DNA from: Sphingobacterium prati
GTDB lineage: Bacteria; Bacteroidota; Bacteroidia; Sphingobacteriales; Sphingobacteriaceae
DNA: 64,000 bases
Reading direction: 5' to 3'
NCBI RefSeq assembly: GCF_013167215.1
Contig: NZ_JABJWY010000037.1
Coordinates: 260,050 to 324,049, forward strand
Below the pieces are notes generated by a model, which did no database searches, was not told the origin of the DNA, and worked only from the letters and a program-made list of their open reading frames with translations. Every line of letters begins with the position of its first letter. The first letter of the stretch is position 1. Shown here in pieces: positions 8,039 through 17,563 of this stretch. The translations under genes and the position numbers were made by a program.

Positions 8039-9802
8039 TTAATTGTTGTAAATCTCTTCAACCTCTTTTGTATACTTTTGCAGGATGATTTTCCGCTTCA
8101 TCTTTAAGGTTGGGGTTAGCTCTCCCGTCTCTATTGTCATTTCATTTGGAATAATCGCGAATTTTTTGATCTGCTCCCAGCTCCCAAAATTTCGATTGAT
8201 ACGATCAAGCTCAGATTCAATCTGCTGTTTAACTTCAGTACTGTTCAGAAATTCTATTTTCGGAAGATCTGCCAACAAAGGGAAGGAGCTCTTGCTCCAT
8301 TCCAAAAGATTGGTATAGTTTGGCACAATCAGAGCCGCAGGGAATTTTCGCGACTCGCCTATCACCATCACCTGCTCAATAAGAGAAGATTCTGCGATCT
8401 TGGACTCTAGCTGTTGCGGAACAATGTATTTTCCGCCGGAAGTCTTAAACATTTCTTTTTTACGGTCGATGATTTTGAGAAATTTACCGTCCACCCATTG
8501 ACCGATATCTCCTGTATACAACCAACCGTCTTTCAGGACCTCAGCAGTTGCTTCTTCATTTTTATAATAGCCAATCATATTGTTTTCACCTTTAGTGAGG
8601 ATCTCTCCATCATCGGCAAGTTTGATTTCGATATTGATCAGTGGCAGACCGACAGTCCCGATTTTCATTCCTCTTTTAAAACAGTTTACAGCAATACAGG
8701 GCCCTGCTTCAGTTAAACCATAGCCTTCATATATCGGTATTCGGGCAGCCATGTATAGTCGAATTAATCTTTCCTGTAAGGCAGCACTGCCCGATGCGAT
8801 ACCCTTGATATCTCCGCCTAATGCCTCGCGCCATTTCGAAAAGACTAATTTTCGTGCAATACTTAATTTAATGTCATACCACCAGGAACGGTTCTCTAAT
8901 GTATATTGTTCGCCGATACGAAGGGACCAAAAGAAGATGTTACGTTTTAATCCGGTCAGTTGATCACCCTTGGCCTTAATTTTTTCATACACTTTTTCAA
9001 GCACACGCGGTACAGCAGAGAAAATATGGGGCCGGACTGATTTGAAATCTTCTCCAATGGAATCCATTGACTGAGCGAAAAAGATTGTCAATCCCTTATA
9101 CATATAGACGTATTGGAATACACGTTCATAGGCGTGGCAAACCGGGAGAAAGGAAAGTGCCCGGTCGCCACGTTCAACAGGGAAGGAATACGCACTGCTC
9201 ATGGTATCGGCCAATAGATTCCGGTGGGCCAGCATTACTCCTTTTGGATTTCCGGTTGTACCCGATGTATAAATGATTGAAGCCAGGCTATCGGTATTGA
9301 CGGCATTTCGAAGTACCTGAACCTGCTCATCAGTGATGGAAGCACCAGCGGCTACAAAACGCTGCCAATCTGGTAAATCCGCTTCTTTATCTAAGGTGAA
9401 AATATGCTCCAGAAGCGGGCATGAGTCTTTGATCGAAGTGATTTTAGAGTATAATTTTCTGGAGCTTACGATACAATTTTTGATCTCAGCATGGTTGAAT
9501 ATATACCTGTAATCCGATTCAGAAATATTGGGGTAAATTGCTACGACGACCGCGCCGATTTGCTGGATAGCAAAATCAAGAATATTCCATTCGATACGGT
9601 TTTCACTGATTAAAGCAACTTTTTCTCCTGCTTGAACACCGAATGCAATCAGACCTTTGGATACCTGATTGACTTGTTCGATAAAGTCTGTATTACTTAC
9701 CGCTACCCAATTTGTTCCGTTTTTGTAGGAAAACATAGGAAAGCCGGGCGCAGTTTCTTGTTGCAAATAGGCTAAATCAAATAATCGTGTTGCTGTTAGC
9801 AT
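8039..9802 (-). CDS. Long-chain fatty acid--CoA ligase (AMP-forming)
   Basis: 587 residues, the usual length of FadD15/FAA1-type AMP-dependent ligases. The P-loop-like AMP motif IYTSGTTGNPKGVMLAHRN is intact. Further downstream are GYGLTEAGP, the DGWLYTGDIG motif and the DRKKEMFKTSGGKYIVPQ hinge region. The reaction is activation of a long-chain fatty acid with ATP and CoA through an acyl-adenylate, at the inner face of the membrane. No membrane segment or signal peptide is evident. It is transcribed alone; a helicase gene lies upstream on the same strand with its own terminator. The start is the ATG that leaves a normal N-terminal length (ATRLFDLAYLQQ). Confidence 0.93.
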   Translation of the reverse strand: MLTATRLFDLAYLQQETAPGFPMFSYKNGTNWVAVSNTDFIEQVNQVSKGLIAFGVQAGEKVALISENRIEWNILDFAIQQIGAVVVAIYPNISESDYRYIFNHAEIKNCIVSSRKLYSKITSIKDSCPLLEHIFTLDKEADLPDWQRFVAAGASITDEQVQVLRNAVNTDSLASIIYTSGTTGNPKGVMLAHRNLLADTMSSAYSFPVERGDRALSFLPVCHAYERVFQYVYMYKGLTIFFAQSMDSIGEDFKSVRPHIFSAVPRVLEKVYEKIKAKGDQLTGLKRNIFFWSLRIGEQYTLENRSWWYDIKLSIARKLVFSKWREALGGDIKGIASGSAALQERLIRLYMAARIPIYEGYGLTEAGPCIAVNCFKRGMKIGTVGLPLINIEIKLADDGEILTKGENNMIGYYKNEEATAEVLKDGWLYTGDIGQWVDGKFLKIIDRKKEMFKTSGGKYIVPQQLESKIAESSLIEQVMVIGESRKFPAALIVPNYTNLLEWSKSSFPLLADLPKIEFLNSTEVKQQIESELDRINRNFGSWEQIKKFAIIPNEMTIETGELTPTLKMKRKIILQKYTKEVEEIYNN

Positions 9803-9943
9803 GATGGAAATCCCCTTCGTATAATTGAGCTAATTTACGGATTTTTGAGGAGATTAAGCAGGTGGGAAATGGAATATCGCGCATTAAGCTGGCGAGAAGG
9901 GGAGGAGTATAACTGGTTGTGGATCCGTCGGGGAATTATAAAC

Positions 9944-9989
9944 GAAAAAGACTCTGATCTGCAAAGCCGGGGCTTTCCAAATCAGAGTC
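9944..9989 (-). terminator. Rho-independent terminator of the DEAD-box gene
   Basis: Read on the minus strand: outer stem GACTCTGAT/ATCAGAGTC (9950-9958 with 9981-9989), inner stem AAAGCC/GGCTTT, then TTTTT. It lies 28 bases beyond the helicase stop codon. Confidence 0.85.
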
Positions 9990-10016
9990 CTTATGGGTTT
10001 TATCTAAATACTAAAT

Positions 10017-11885
10017 CTAGTATTTGCTTTTAGATTCTTTACGTTTACCTGAGAAATCACGGAAACCTCCGCCATTGCTGCCACGGTCGCGTTTCTCGCT
10101 GCTGAATCCGCCTTCACGTCTTCCGCCACGGTCACCACCACCATATCCGCCTTCACGTCTTCCGCCGCGATCACCACCACGGTATCCGCCTTCGCGTCTT
10201 CCGCCACGGTCACCACCACGACTTCTTCCCCGGTCACCACCACGGCCTTCGCTTTTTGCATCTCCAGATACTTCGATACGTACTTGACGACCGTTATAAT
10301 CTACACCTTGGAATCCTTGGAATACTTTCTCTACTTCAGCATCTTGAACTTCAAAGAATGTAAACACACCTTTTAAGTCAATTTTACCGATAGATTTTCC
10401 AGAGATATTCGCATTGTTACAGATAAAGCCTAACATGTCTCCACGAGAGAATTCATCTACTGAACCTAGGTTCATAAACAAACGCGTATAACCTTTCGAA
10501 CCTTCGCGAGAACGACCATCACGTCTGTCACCACGATCTTCACGAGAACCTTCGCGGGCTTCGATATTTAAATCAGGTGCATTTTTGTAATAATCCAAGA
10601 AACGGTTAAATTCAAGAGAAGCAAATCTTTTGATAATATCTTCTTTTGAAAGAGATTCCAAGTTTTCCATAATTGCAGGCAAGAATGGACTGATTTGTTC
10701 ATCATTTACTTCTACGTTTTCAATCTTCTTAACGATAGAGAACAATTGTTTTTCGCAAACTTCAGCACCTTGAGGAACTTGTTTTTTCTCAAAAGCTTTA
10801 CCGATGATCTTTTCAAGATGACGGATTTTGCTGAGCTCTTTTACGTTTACCAATGAAAGAGAGATACCAGTTTTACCTGCACGGGCAGTACGACCAGAAC
10901 GGTGCGTATAGTTTTCTGTTTCATCAGGTAAAGAGAAGTTGATTACGTGCGTTACATCACTTACATCAATACCACGAGCTGCTACGTCTGTTGCGATCAA
11001 TAATTGTAAACTACGGTCACGGTAACGTTTCATTACTTTATCACGTTGTTGTTGGGACAAGTCACCGTGCAGCGAGTCTGCATTGTAACCATCTTTGATC
11101 AACGCTTCAGCGATATCCTGTGTTTCAATTTTTGTACGACAAAATACGATACCAAAGATATCAGGGTTTGAATCCACAATACGTTTGAACGCCGCATATT
11201 TATCTTTTGCTTTGATCAAATAATAATGGTGTTCAATGTTGGCGTTACCTGTGTTTTTTGTACCTACAGTAAGCTCAACGGGATCGGTCATATAATTCTT
11301 CGCAATACGACGTACCTCGGAAGGCATTGTCGCCGAAAATAACCAAGTTTTTTTCTCGTCAGGAGTTTCTGACAAAATGTTGTTGATGTCTTCTTTGAAG
11401 CCCATATTGAGCATCTCATCCGCTTCATCTAATACAACATACTTAACATTTGAAAAATCAATTGCATTTCTGCCAATGATATCCAACATACGACCTGGGG
11501 TCGCTACTACAATTTGCACTCCACGTCTAATTTGACGTAGCTGGTCTGAGATATTTGCACCTCCATATACAGCAACAACATGTACGTTGTCAACGTATTT
11601 AGCAAATTTTTCTAAATCTTTTGAGATTTGTAAACATAATTCCCGGGTAGGGCAAAGGATTAATGCCTGTGGGTGTTTTTGAGAAAAGTCTAATTGCTCT
11701 AATAATGGAAGACCAAATGCCGCGGTCTTTCCTGTGCCAGTTTGGGCTAATCCGACAAAATCGTCGTTACCAGTCAATAAAACAGGAATGGCTTTTTCCT
11801 GAATTTCAGAAGGTTTTTCGAAACCTAATTCTGAGATGGCATTAACAACTTCCTCACGGATTCCCAGTTCTAAAAATGGGTTCAT
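10017..11885 (-). CDS. DEAD-box ATP-dependent RNA helicase with DbpA-type RNA-binding domain and RGG tail
   Basis: 622 residues. The core (about 1-370) has the Q motif, motif I AQTGTGKTA, Ia PTRELCLQI, DEAD (VLDEADEM), SAT (LFSATMP) and the C-terminal HRSGRTARAGKTG motif. A DbpA/CsdA-like RNA-binding domain follows at about 470-545 (YTRLFMNLGSVDEFSRGDMLGFI). The last ~70 residues are a low-complexity RGG tail with three near-copies of a GGDRGGRREGGY unit, typical of RNA-binding tails. Such proteins unwind RNA in ribosome assembly or cold adaptation. A perfect promoter (TTTG-N19-TACCTTTG on the minus strand) lies about 40 bases upstream, and a strong terminator follows. The tail DNA is repetitive and gives spurious proline-rich frames on the other strand. 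Confidence 0.95.
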   Translation of the reverse strand: MNPFLELGIREEVVNAISELGFEKPSEIQEKAIPVLLTGNDDFVGLAQTGTGKTAAFGLPLLEQLDFSQKHPQALILCPTRELCLQISKDLEKFAKYVDNVHVVAVYGGANISDQLRQIRRGVQIVVATPGRMLDIIGRNAIDFSNVKYVVLDEADEMLNMGFKEDINNILSETPDEKKTWLFSATMPSEVRRIAKNYMTDPVELTVGTKNTGNANIEHHYYLIKAKDKYAAFKRIVDSNPDIFGIVFCRTKIETQDIAEALIKDGYNADSLHGDLSQQQRDKVMKRYRDRSLQLLIATDVAARGIDVSDVTHVINFSLPDETENYTHRSGRTARAGKTGISLSLVNVKELSKIRHLEKIIGKAFEKKQVPQGAEVCEKQLFSIVKKIENVEVNDEQISPFLPAIMENLESLSKEDIIKRFASLEFNRFLDYYKNAPDLNIEAREGSREDRGDRRDGRSREGSKGYTRLFMNLGSVDEFSRGDMLGFICNNANISGKSIGKIDLKGVFTFFEVQDAEVEKVFQGFQGVDYNGRQVRIEVSGDAKSEGRGGDRGRSRGGDRGGRREGGYRGGDRGGRREGGYGGGDRGGRREGGFSSEKRDRGSNGGGFRDFSGKRKESKSKY

Positions 11886-11925
11886 GAAATATTATATACA
11901 ATAGGCACTATTGCCTAAGGCGTTG

Positions 11926-11956
11926 CAAAGGTAAGAATAATATTTGAATAATCAAA
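11926..11956 (-). promoter_or_regulatory. Consensus promoter of the DEAD-box gene
   Basis: On the minus strand: TTTG (11953-11956), 19-base spacer, TACCTTTG (11926-11933). Both boxes match the Bacteroidota primary-sigma consensus exactly; about 40 bases of leader precede the ATG. Confidence 0.8.
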
Positions 11957-12131
11957 GAATTTAAATGATTGATTTTTAATGAGATTGAAGAACTTCAAAT
12001 TAAGGGGATAAAAACTTTAGTTGCGCTGCATAGTTAATGGTAAGCTGAAAAGTATTATTTTGATTGTAAACTATTTTTCTTCTTTGTGCTTTCTTTATTC
12101 ATTTATTAATAGAAACTTAATATCCCAACCT

Positions 12132-12139
12132 TATTTTTG
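12132..12139 (+). promoter_or_regulatory. -7-like box TATTTTTG before the sigma-factor gene
   Basis: TAnnTTTG match ending 8 bases before the ATG at 12148. No good -33 TTG; in an AT-rich stretch this could occur by chance. Confidence 0.3.
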
Positions 12140-12147
12140 ATATTAGT

Positions 12148-12762
12148 ATGGATCAGACACCAATTATATATGAACAGTGGTTACGGGCTATTAAAGAGCG
12201 TAATGATACAACTGCTTACGCTGCATTATATCAGCATTGTTGGAAAGATCTTTACCAACATGCTGCCCGGCGTATTCTTGATGTGCAGGATGTAGAAGAT
12301 ATGCTCCAGGAACTGTTTGTTCAGTTTTGGGAAAAACGTCATACGATCGATATTCAGATGAATCTTCCTGCCTATCTCAAAGGAATGCTCAAATATAAAA
12401 TTATAGATTTTTTCAATTCCAATAAGGCAAAGGATAAACTCTTGGATCATTGGAGCAAACATATTTTTGATTATGTTCAGTATCATCCGGAAGAACTTGA
12501 AACTTACCTCATGCTTGAAAAGATGTTGGAAGATGAATTGAAAATTATGCCGCATAATATGCGGCAGGTACTCTTGTTGAAGTGGGAGCATCTATCAATT
12601 CGTGAGATAGCACTGCGGATGGGACTCTCCGAACAGACTGTAAAAAATAACCTTACCGAAGCATCCAAAAGACTGAAAAAAGCGATTATCGGCTATCAAA
12701 ATGTTCAAAATGGCAGTTTTACCCTCCTGCTTATTTTTGTTCTGGAAGAACTCTCCAAGTAA
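12148..12762 (+). CDS. ECF sigma factor, FecI-like
   Basis: 204 residues. Sigma region 2 is seen at about 25-90 (RILDVQDVEDMLQELFVQFWE), the -10 recognition helix typical of Bacteroidota ECF factors. Region 4 is at about 140-190 (LSIREIALRMGLSEQTVKNN), a helix-turn-helix for the -35 element. The next gene is a FecR anti-sigma factor, and the one after it an STN-domain TonB receptor, so this is the cytoplasmic end of a surface-signalling relay. When the receptor binds its ligand, the anti-sigma releases the sigma factor, which then transcribes the receptor operon. A longer tail than usual (NVQNGSFTLLLIFVLEELSK) is hydrophobic and unusual for a soluble sigma factor. Confidence 0.93.
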   Translation: MDQTPIIYEQWLRAIKERNDTTAYAALYQHCWKDLYQHAARRILDVQDVEDMLQELFVQFWEKRHTIDIQMNLPAYLKGMLKYKIIDFFNSNKAKDKLLDHWSKHIFDYVQYHPEELETYLMLEKMLEDELKIMPHNMRQVLLLKWEHLSIREIALRMGLSEQTVKNNLTEASKRLKKAIIGYQNVQNGSFTLLLIFVLEELSK

Positions 12763-12891
12763 GGATTGCGCGTTTAAAGGCGATCGCAGGAATAAAAAAT
12801 CAACTTAACAATTCTTTTATAAAACATTAACCATTTCTTGAAGTACTTTCTGACTTTTTTGAAGACTTGTATATAAACAGCAGGCAAAAAA

Positions 12892-13854
12892 GTGAAAAGA
12901 AGAATTTTTGAATCCTTAATCTATAGATATCAGCAGAACAAAGCCAACAAGGCTGAGCAGTCCCTGATTGATCGCTGGTACGATACGCTCGATCAGGAAA
13001 AACTTCCTGTAGAGGAGATTAATGAGGTTCGGTTGTGGAATAGGATACAAGGACGTATTGGAAGTACAGCTCCTAAAAAAACAGCAGTTCAGAAATTAAG
13101 CTACTGGGCCGGAGCAGTCGCCGCAGGTCTGATATTCTGTCTCGGGATTTTATTTTGGAATCAACAGCACGAGCTTAATTTAATCACAAAAGAAACGCAT
13201 TTAAAACCGGGTTACCGGATTTTTGAAACCGGAGCCTCACAGCGTAAACGGGTACTTTTGGCCGACGGATCAATCATTGTAATGAATGCCTATTCCAAAA
13301 TTAAATTGGATACGGTTTCTTATGACAGAAGGGACCGCGTTGTAGAGCTTCTTGCTGGAGAGGCGTTTTTTGAGGTTAAGAAAGATTCTGCAAAGGCTTT
13401 CATTGTGCATGCCCAACAAGTACAGACAAAGGTCTTGGGAACCTCGTTTACTGTGAAAAACTATGCGGAATTGGATGATATATCGGTATCAGTATTTACA
13501 GGTAAAGTGCAGGTCACTGCCAATAATGATCCGCTGGGTGTGCTGACCCGCGGTGAACAGATCCGTTATACAAAAAATAATCACCATAGTAATCAGGAGA
13601 CTTTTGATCTGACGACACGTAATAGCTGGATTGAAGGAAGAGTTTACCTTAAGCAAAGCAGTTTTGCAGAATTGGCGCTGGCGGTCAAAAATATTTATGA
13701 TGTGGATCTTAAAACGGACGACCAACGGATTGCCCAACAACGTTATAGCATGCCCATATCAAAGCAGCTGTCCTGGACGGCAACCTTGGAAAGTATCAAA
13801 GCGATTCATCACAACAAATCCAGAAAGGAGGGCGGGATAGTGCATATTTACTAA
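12892..13854 (+). CDS. FecR-family anti-sigma factor
   Basis: 320 residues starting at a GTG (12892). A cytoplasmic N-terminal anti-sigma segment (~1-85) is followed by one membrane helix (AGAVAAGLIFCLGILFW, about 90-106) and a periplasmic FecR domain (LADGSIIVMNAYSKIKLD, GEAFFEVKKDS, VLGTSFTVKNY). The C-terminal secretin/STN-contact region (VYLKQSSFAELALAVKNIY) is present; the protein ends in the usual strand, so it looks complete. It should hold the preceding sigma factor inactive and receive the signal from the STN domain of the receptor encoded next. The gap to the sigma gene is 129 bases. Confidence 0.9.
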   Translation: MKRRIFESLIYRYQQNKANKAEQSLIDRWYDTLDQEKLPVEEINEVRLWNRIQGRIGSTAPKKTAVQKLSYWAGAVAAGLIFCLGILFWNQQHELNLITKETHLKPGYRIFETGASQRKRVLLADGSIIVMNAYSKIKLDTVSYDRRDRVVELLAGEAFFEVKKDSAKAFIVHAQQVQTKVLGTSFTVKNYAELDDISVSVFTGKVQVTANNDPLGVLTRGEQIRYTKNNHHSNQETFDLTTRNSWIEGRVYLKQSSFAELALAVKNIYDVDLKTDDQRIAQQRYSMPISKQLSWTATLESIKAIHHNKSRKEGGIVHIY

Positions 13855-13868
13855 TGCGGGATAAAAAA

Positions 13869-13927
13869 GAGCTGACGACGGCCATCGTCAACTCTGAATC
13901 ATACACCATTTGGAGATGGTATAAATA
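13869..13927 (+). other. Two small hairpins between the fecR-like and receptor genes
   Basis: First hairpin: GAG-TGACGA / TCGTCA-CTC (13869-13894) with a 6-base loop. Second, weaker: ACACCAT...ATGGTAT (about 13902-13923). They may attenuate read-through into the receptor gene or protect an mRNA end; there is no clear U-tract. Confidence 0.4.
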
Positions 13928-13972
13928 ACATATACAACAACTTATAGAGATATTATATACGCATACAAATTT

Positions 13973-16900
13973 ATGAATTTTAAGCAATACGTTACGCAAA
14001 ACGATATTAAGTTTATGATAAGGACATCGTTGGTAGGTTTACTTCTTTCGATCGTGTCGGCCGAAATGCTTTTTGCTTCGGGCGCATACGGCCAGTTACT
14101 CAATAAAAAGATTACAGTTTCTTTTAATGAATCCAATATTCCGGCTGCTTTCGAGCATTTGGAAACCCAAAATATACATATCGCTTTCGATGCAACGAAA
14201 TATAATCTGGCAAAGAAAAAGGTCAATGCCAAAATTTTCAAAAGCAACAGTGTCAGGGATATCATGTATTATCTGCTCAAGGAAACGAACTTGATGGCGC
14301 ATGACAACGGGGTCTATATTACATTGGTCGAAAAGCCGGTACAGCAGGATGGGCGTATCTCAGGTAAAGTGATTGATGATCGCGGTCAGCCGTTGGCTAA
14401 TGCCAGCATCAAACTGATCGGTGCCAATAAATCAACCCAGAGCGGTATCGATGGTAGCTATCTTTTGAATGCTGAGCCGGGAACCTACATACTGGAAATC
14501 AGCTATCTCTCTTATCAGACTCAACGTATCGAGGGGGTCAAAATACAGGCTGGACAACGGACAGGCTTAAATATTGCCATGAAGGCGCAGGTAAATGCGT
14601 TGGAGACGGCTGTTGTCAGTGTATCGTTTAAAAAGGCTTCTGTAGCGGGATTGTATGCGGCACAAAAGAATGCAGCGTCGGTGACAGACGGAATATCCGC
14701 CGAACAGATTGCTCGCACACCGGACAATGATATGGGGCAGGTTTTGAAACGAGTGACGGGAGTGACGACGGTCAATAATAGAAACGTCATCGTACGGGGT
14801 ATGTCAGATCGCTACAATCAGGCCATGTTGGATGGGGTCGTGATTCCAAGTACTTCGCAGAATAGACGGGATTTTTCTTTTGATATTATTCCGACAGAGA
14901 TGGTGAGCTCGGTGGTGGTCAATAAAACGGCAACACCAGATGTATCCGCTGAATTCTCGGGGGGACAGGTTTCGGTGAATACATTGGATATTCCGGAGAA
15001 GGATTTTACGACAATACAATACGGAATAGGAGGAAATTCCCGTACAACAGGCAAAGACTTTTATCGTCTTGGGGAGCGGCATACGAGTGAATATTTCGGT
15101 TTTTTTGACAAATCGTCAAAAATGCCCGATGGAATAAAGACTTGGCAGTGGAACAATCGGGCAATGCAATTAGATGCGCCTCCCGGTTATATTTTGACAG
15201 ATCCAGAGTTAAATAATACACCTCTAAATCCTACAGAATACGGAGAGGGCGTGAAGTACAATGATTTGGATGCTATCGCACAATCCAAGCGTTTTAATAA
15301 CGATGCATTGCGGCAATATAAGTATAAAGCATACCCTAATCAGAATATGCGCTTTTCGCTAGGACGGGTTTATGAATTAAATAATGGACAGCGATTGGGG
15401 TTTGTGGCATCCGCAAATTTTAGAAACGAGCAAAACATCATTGCATTTAATAATGTGCGTAATTCCGTAAGTATTAATAATTATATTGATAGTGTAGGTC
15501 TCGGTGACAATGGAGCGGGGACATCCTATCGCTTCAATAGCAGTGGAGGATTAATGGCCAATATGGGCTGGCAAGGACAAGCTTTTAAAGTTTCCTTAAA
15601 GAATATGTATGCGCGTACATACAGTGATATTTATAATGAGTCTATTCAAAAACCCTATAATGATTCTAATCCGGAAGTAAGCAAATTGATTTATCAATTG
15701 CCTGAAGCAATGTCTTTGCAGCAACACCAGTTGGTTGGAGAGTATCAATTGCCGTGGGAAATAAAAGCTGAAGGAATGTTCACTATTAACAAAATCAAAC
15801 AACAAATTTTAGATGAACGAAAACTTTCCTATAGGGTAACTACGACGATAGATAATATTCCTTATTTTCAAACCCCTGGCCTAATGACCCACAGAAGCTC
15901 ATCTGTGGCTGGGGTTTTCAAAGACTCGCGGAGATGGACAAATATAGATGAGACGGATTATAATTGGAGTACGGCATTTTCGCGAAAATTCGGAATGAAT
16001 ACCGCCATGCCAACCTTGGTGAAATTAGGTTATCAGGCTTGGTCGAAAAAGAGAGCGCTGGATTTATTCAATTTTGTTCCTTGGACAAGATCTTGGGCGG
16101 AGGGTACCACGAATCAATTACCTCCCCAAATCGAAATCCCTTACGATGAATTATTCGATACTAATAATATAGGCAATGGAAACGGCCAGGCTTATTATTA
16201 TGCAGATGCCATAGGCGGAGGACGATTTTATGATGGTAAAATGGCGTCACAAGCGGTGTATTTGATGGCAGACCAAAAGTTATGGCATAAATTGCGGTTG
16301 GTATATGGTGTCCGTGCGGAGCATTTTAATTTAAACTCCCGACAAGAGGAATTATATAAAAGAACTTATCAGGATGAGCCGGATCCCAATGACGTGCAAC
16401 GGCACCGTTTTGGCGTAAAAGAAAATAATTGGCGTTTCTTACCTTCGATTAATGCTACCTACAACGTAACACCTGATTTCAATATTCGGAGTAGTTACGC
16501 GAGGACTGTAATTAGACCGGATTTTAGAGAAGTTGGCATGTTTGCCATGTATGATTATGAGTTAGACGGTTACGTTTATGGAGAGCAAGTTAAGTCCACG
16601 TTAATAGATAATGTAGATCTTCGATTTGAATGGTACCCCTCATCAGGTGAAATCATTTCTATAACAGGATACTATAAATACTTGGATAAACCCATAGAAC
16701 TTGTTCATAGTGGGGGGAACAGTTATACTTTCGCCAATATGGAAAATGCGAAAAATCTTGGACTCGAAATGGAAGTCAGGAAAAATTTAACATTTCTGTC
16801 GGAAAAGGAGTGGTTTAAAAACTTATTTGTCTACGCTAATGGAACACTGCTCAAATCGAAAGTCAACGTATTAAGTCCTTGGGAATGGATCAATAATCCT

Positions 16901-17353
16901 GAAACTCAAGTTGCTGAGCGCGTCCAACAGCGCTATCCCAATCAAGATAGACCACTGATGGGCCAGTCACCCTGGTTATTGAATCTTGGTGTAGGATATT
17001 GGGGTGAATTTTTTGGGGTAACAGCAAGTTATAATCATCGCGGGTACCGCACAAATTTAGCTAATGTTAATATGAATAATGTCGAATATGAGTTGGCTCC
17101 AAAACAATTGGACGCACAGCTTTATACACGTTTTCTAAAGGGTAAGATGGAAGTAAAATTAAATATGGCCAACCTATTGGATGAATGGACGCGGTATTAT
17201 ATGAATATTCAAGATTATGATCAAGATGATACAAAATTTTATGTGTTGAAAAAAGGCAAATCTATAAAATATAATAAAGAAGAGGGAGATATTATCACCT
17301 ATCGCAGAAGAGATGGTCGAAGGTTTAATCTTTCAGTTAGCTATAATTTTTAA
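13973..17353 (+). CDS. TonB-dependent receptor with N-terminal STN signalling domain
   Basis: 1126 residues. A signal peptide (about 1-40, ending ASGAYG) is followed by an STN domain (~45-115, KKITVSFNESNIPAAFEHLE) for contact with the FecR protein. A carboxypeptidase-regulatory-like beta-sandwich comes next (~123-205, GRISGKVIDDRGQPLANASI), then a plug domain (~235-345, NNRNVIVRGMSDRYNQAMLDG) and a large beta-barrel ending in the aromatic terminus FNLSVSYNF. This is a transducer-type receptor that imports a ligand across the outer membrane using TonB energy and signals its presence. The directly preceding sigma/anti-sigma pair and the following lipoproteins fit that role. The ligand is unknown; candidates are iron complexes, other metals or small peptides/glycans. 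Confidence 0.95.
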   Translation: MNFKQYVTQNDIKFMIRTSLVGLLLSIVSAEMLFASGAYGQLLNKKITVSFNESNIPAAFEHLETQNIHIAFDATKYNLAKKKVNAKIFKSNSVRDIMYYLLKETNLMAHDNGVYITLVEKPVQQDGRISGKVIDDRGQPLANASIKLIGANKSTQSGIDGSYLLNAEPGTYILEISYLSYQTQRIEGVKIQAGQRTGLNIAMKAQVNALETAVVSVSFKKASVAGLYAAQKNAASVTDGISAEQIARTPDNDMGQVLKRVTGVTTVNNRNVIVRGMSDRYNQAMLDGVVIPSTSQNRRDFSFDIIPTEMVSSVVVNKTATPDVSAEFSGGQVSVNTLDIPEKDFTTIQYGIGGNSRTTGKDFYRLGERHTSEYFGFFDKSSKMPDGIKTWQWNNRAMQLDAPPGYILTDPELNNTPLNPTEYGEGVKYNDLDAIAQSKRFNNDALRQYKYKAYPNQNMRFSLGRVYELNNGQRLGFVASANFRNEQNIIAFNNVRNSVSINNYIDSVGLGDNGAGTSYRFNSSGGLMANMGWQGQAFKVSLKNMYARTYSDIYNESIQKPYNDSNPEVSKLIYQLPEAMSLQQHQLVGEYQLPWEIKAEGMFTINKIKQQILDERKLSYRVTTTIDNIPYFQTPGLMTHRSSSVAGVFKDSRRWTNIDETDYNWSTAFSRKFGMNTAMPTLVKLGYQAWSKKRALDLFNFVPWTRSWAEGTTNQLPPQIEIPYDELFDTNNIGNGNGQAYYYADAIGGGRFYDGKMASQAVYLMADQKLWHKLRLVYGVRAEHFNLNSRQEELYKRTYQDEPDPNDVQRHRFGVKENNWRFLPSINATYNVTPDFNIRSSYARTVIRPDFREVGMFAMYDYELDGYVYGEQVKSTLIDNVDLRFEWYPSSGEIISITGYYKYLDKPIELVHSGGNSYTFANMENAKNLGLEMEVRKNLTFLSEKEWFKNLFVYANGTLLKSKVNVLSPWEWINNPETQVAERVQQRYPNQDRPLMGQSPWLLNLGVGYWGEFFGVTASYNHRGYRTNLANVNMNNVEYELAPKQLDAQLYTRFLKGKMEVKLNMANLLDEWTRYYMNIQDYDQDDTKFYVLKKGKSIKYNKEEGDIITYRRRDGRRFNLSVSYNF

Positions 17354-17563
17354 ATAAAAAATACCTGCGCGAGGCAGTTTCATATCACTCCTTAATAATG
17401 TCAATGAGTTCCGGGTTTGTCCAATAGCACAACAGGAAGATAAAATAGAAACAAAAAACGGGTGATTGAAAACAACTATGCAACCTTATGAAATGCTATC
17501 CCATAGGGTGCATAGTCTAAAAATGATCTTGTGATGGCAAAACTAGTAATTATTTAACACAAA

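Noticed and set aside
10024..10287. Proline/arginine-rich plus-strand frame
   Set aside because: It is the complement of the RGG-repeat tail of the DEAD-box gene; low-complexity DNA leaves all frames open.
12892..13854. FecR protein truncated at its C-terminus
   Set aside because: The final strand and the receptor-contact region are present, so length is within family range.
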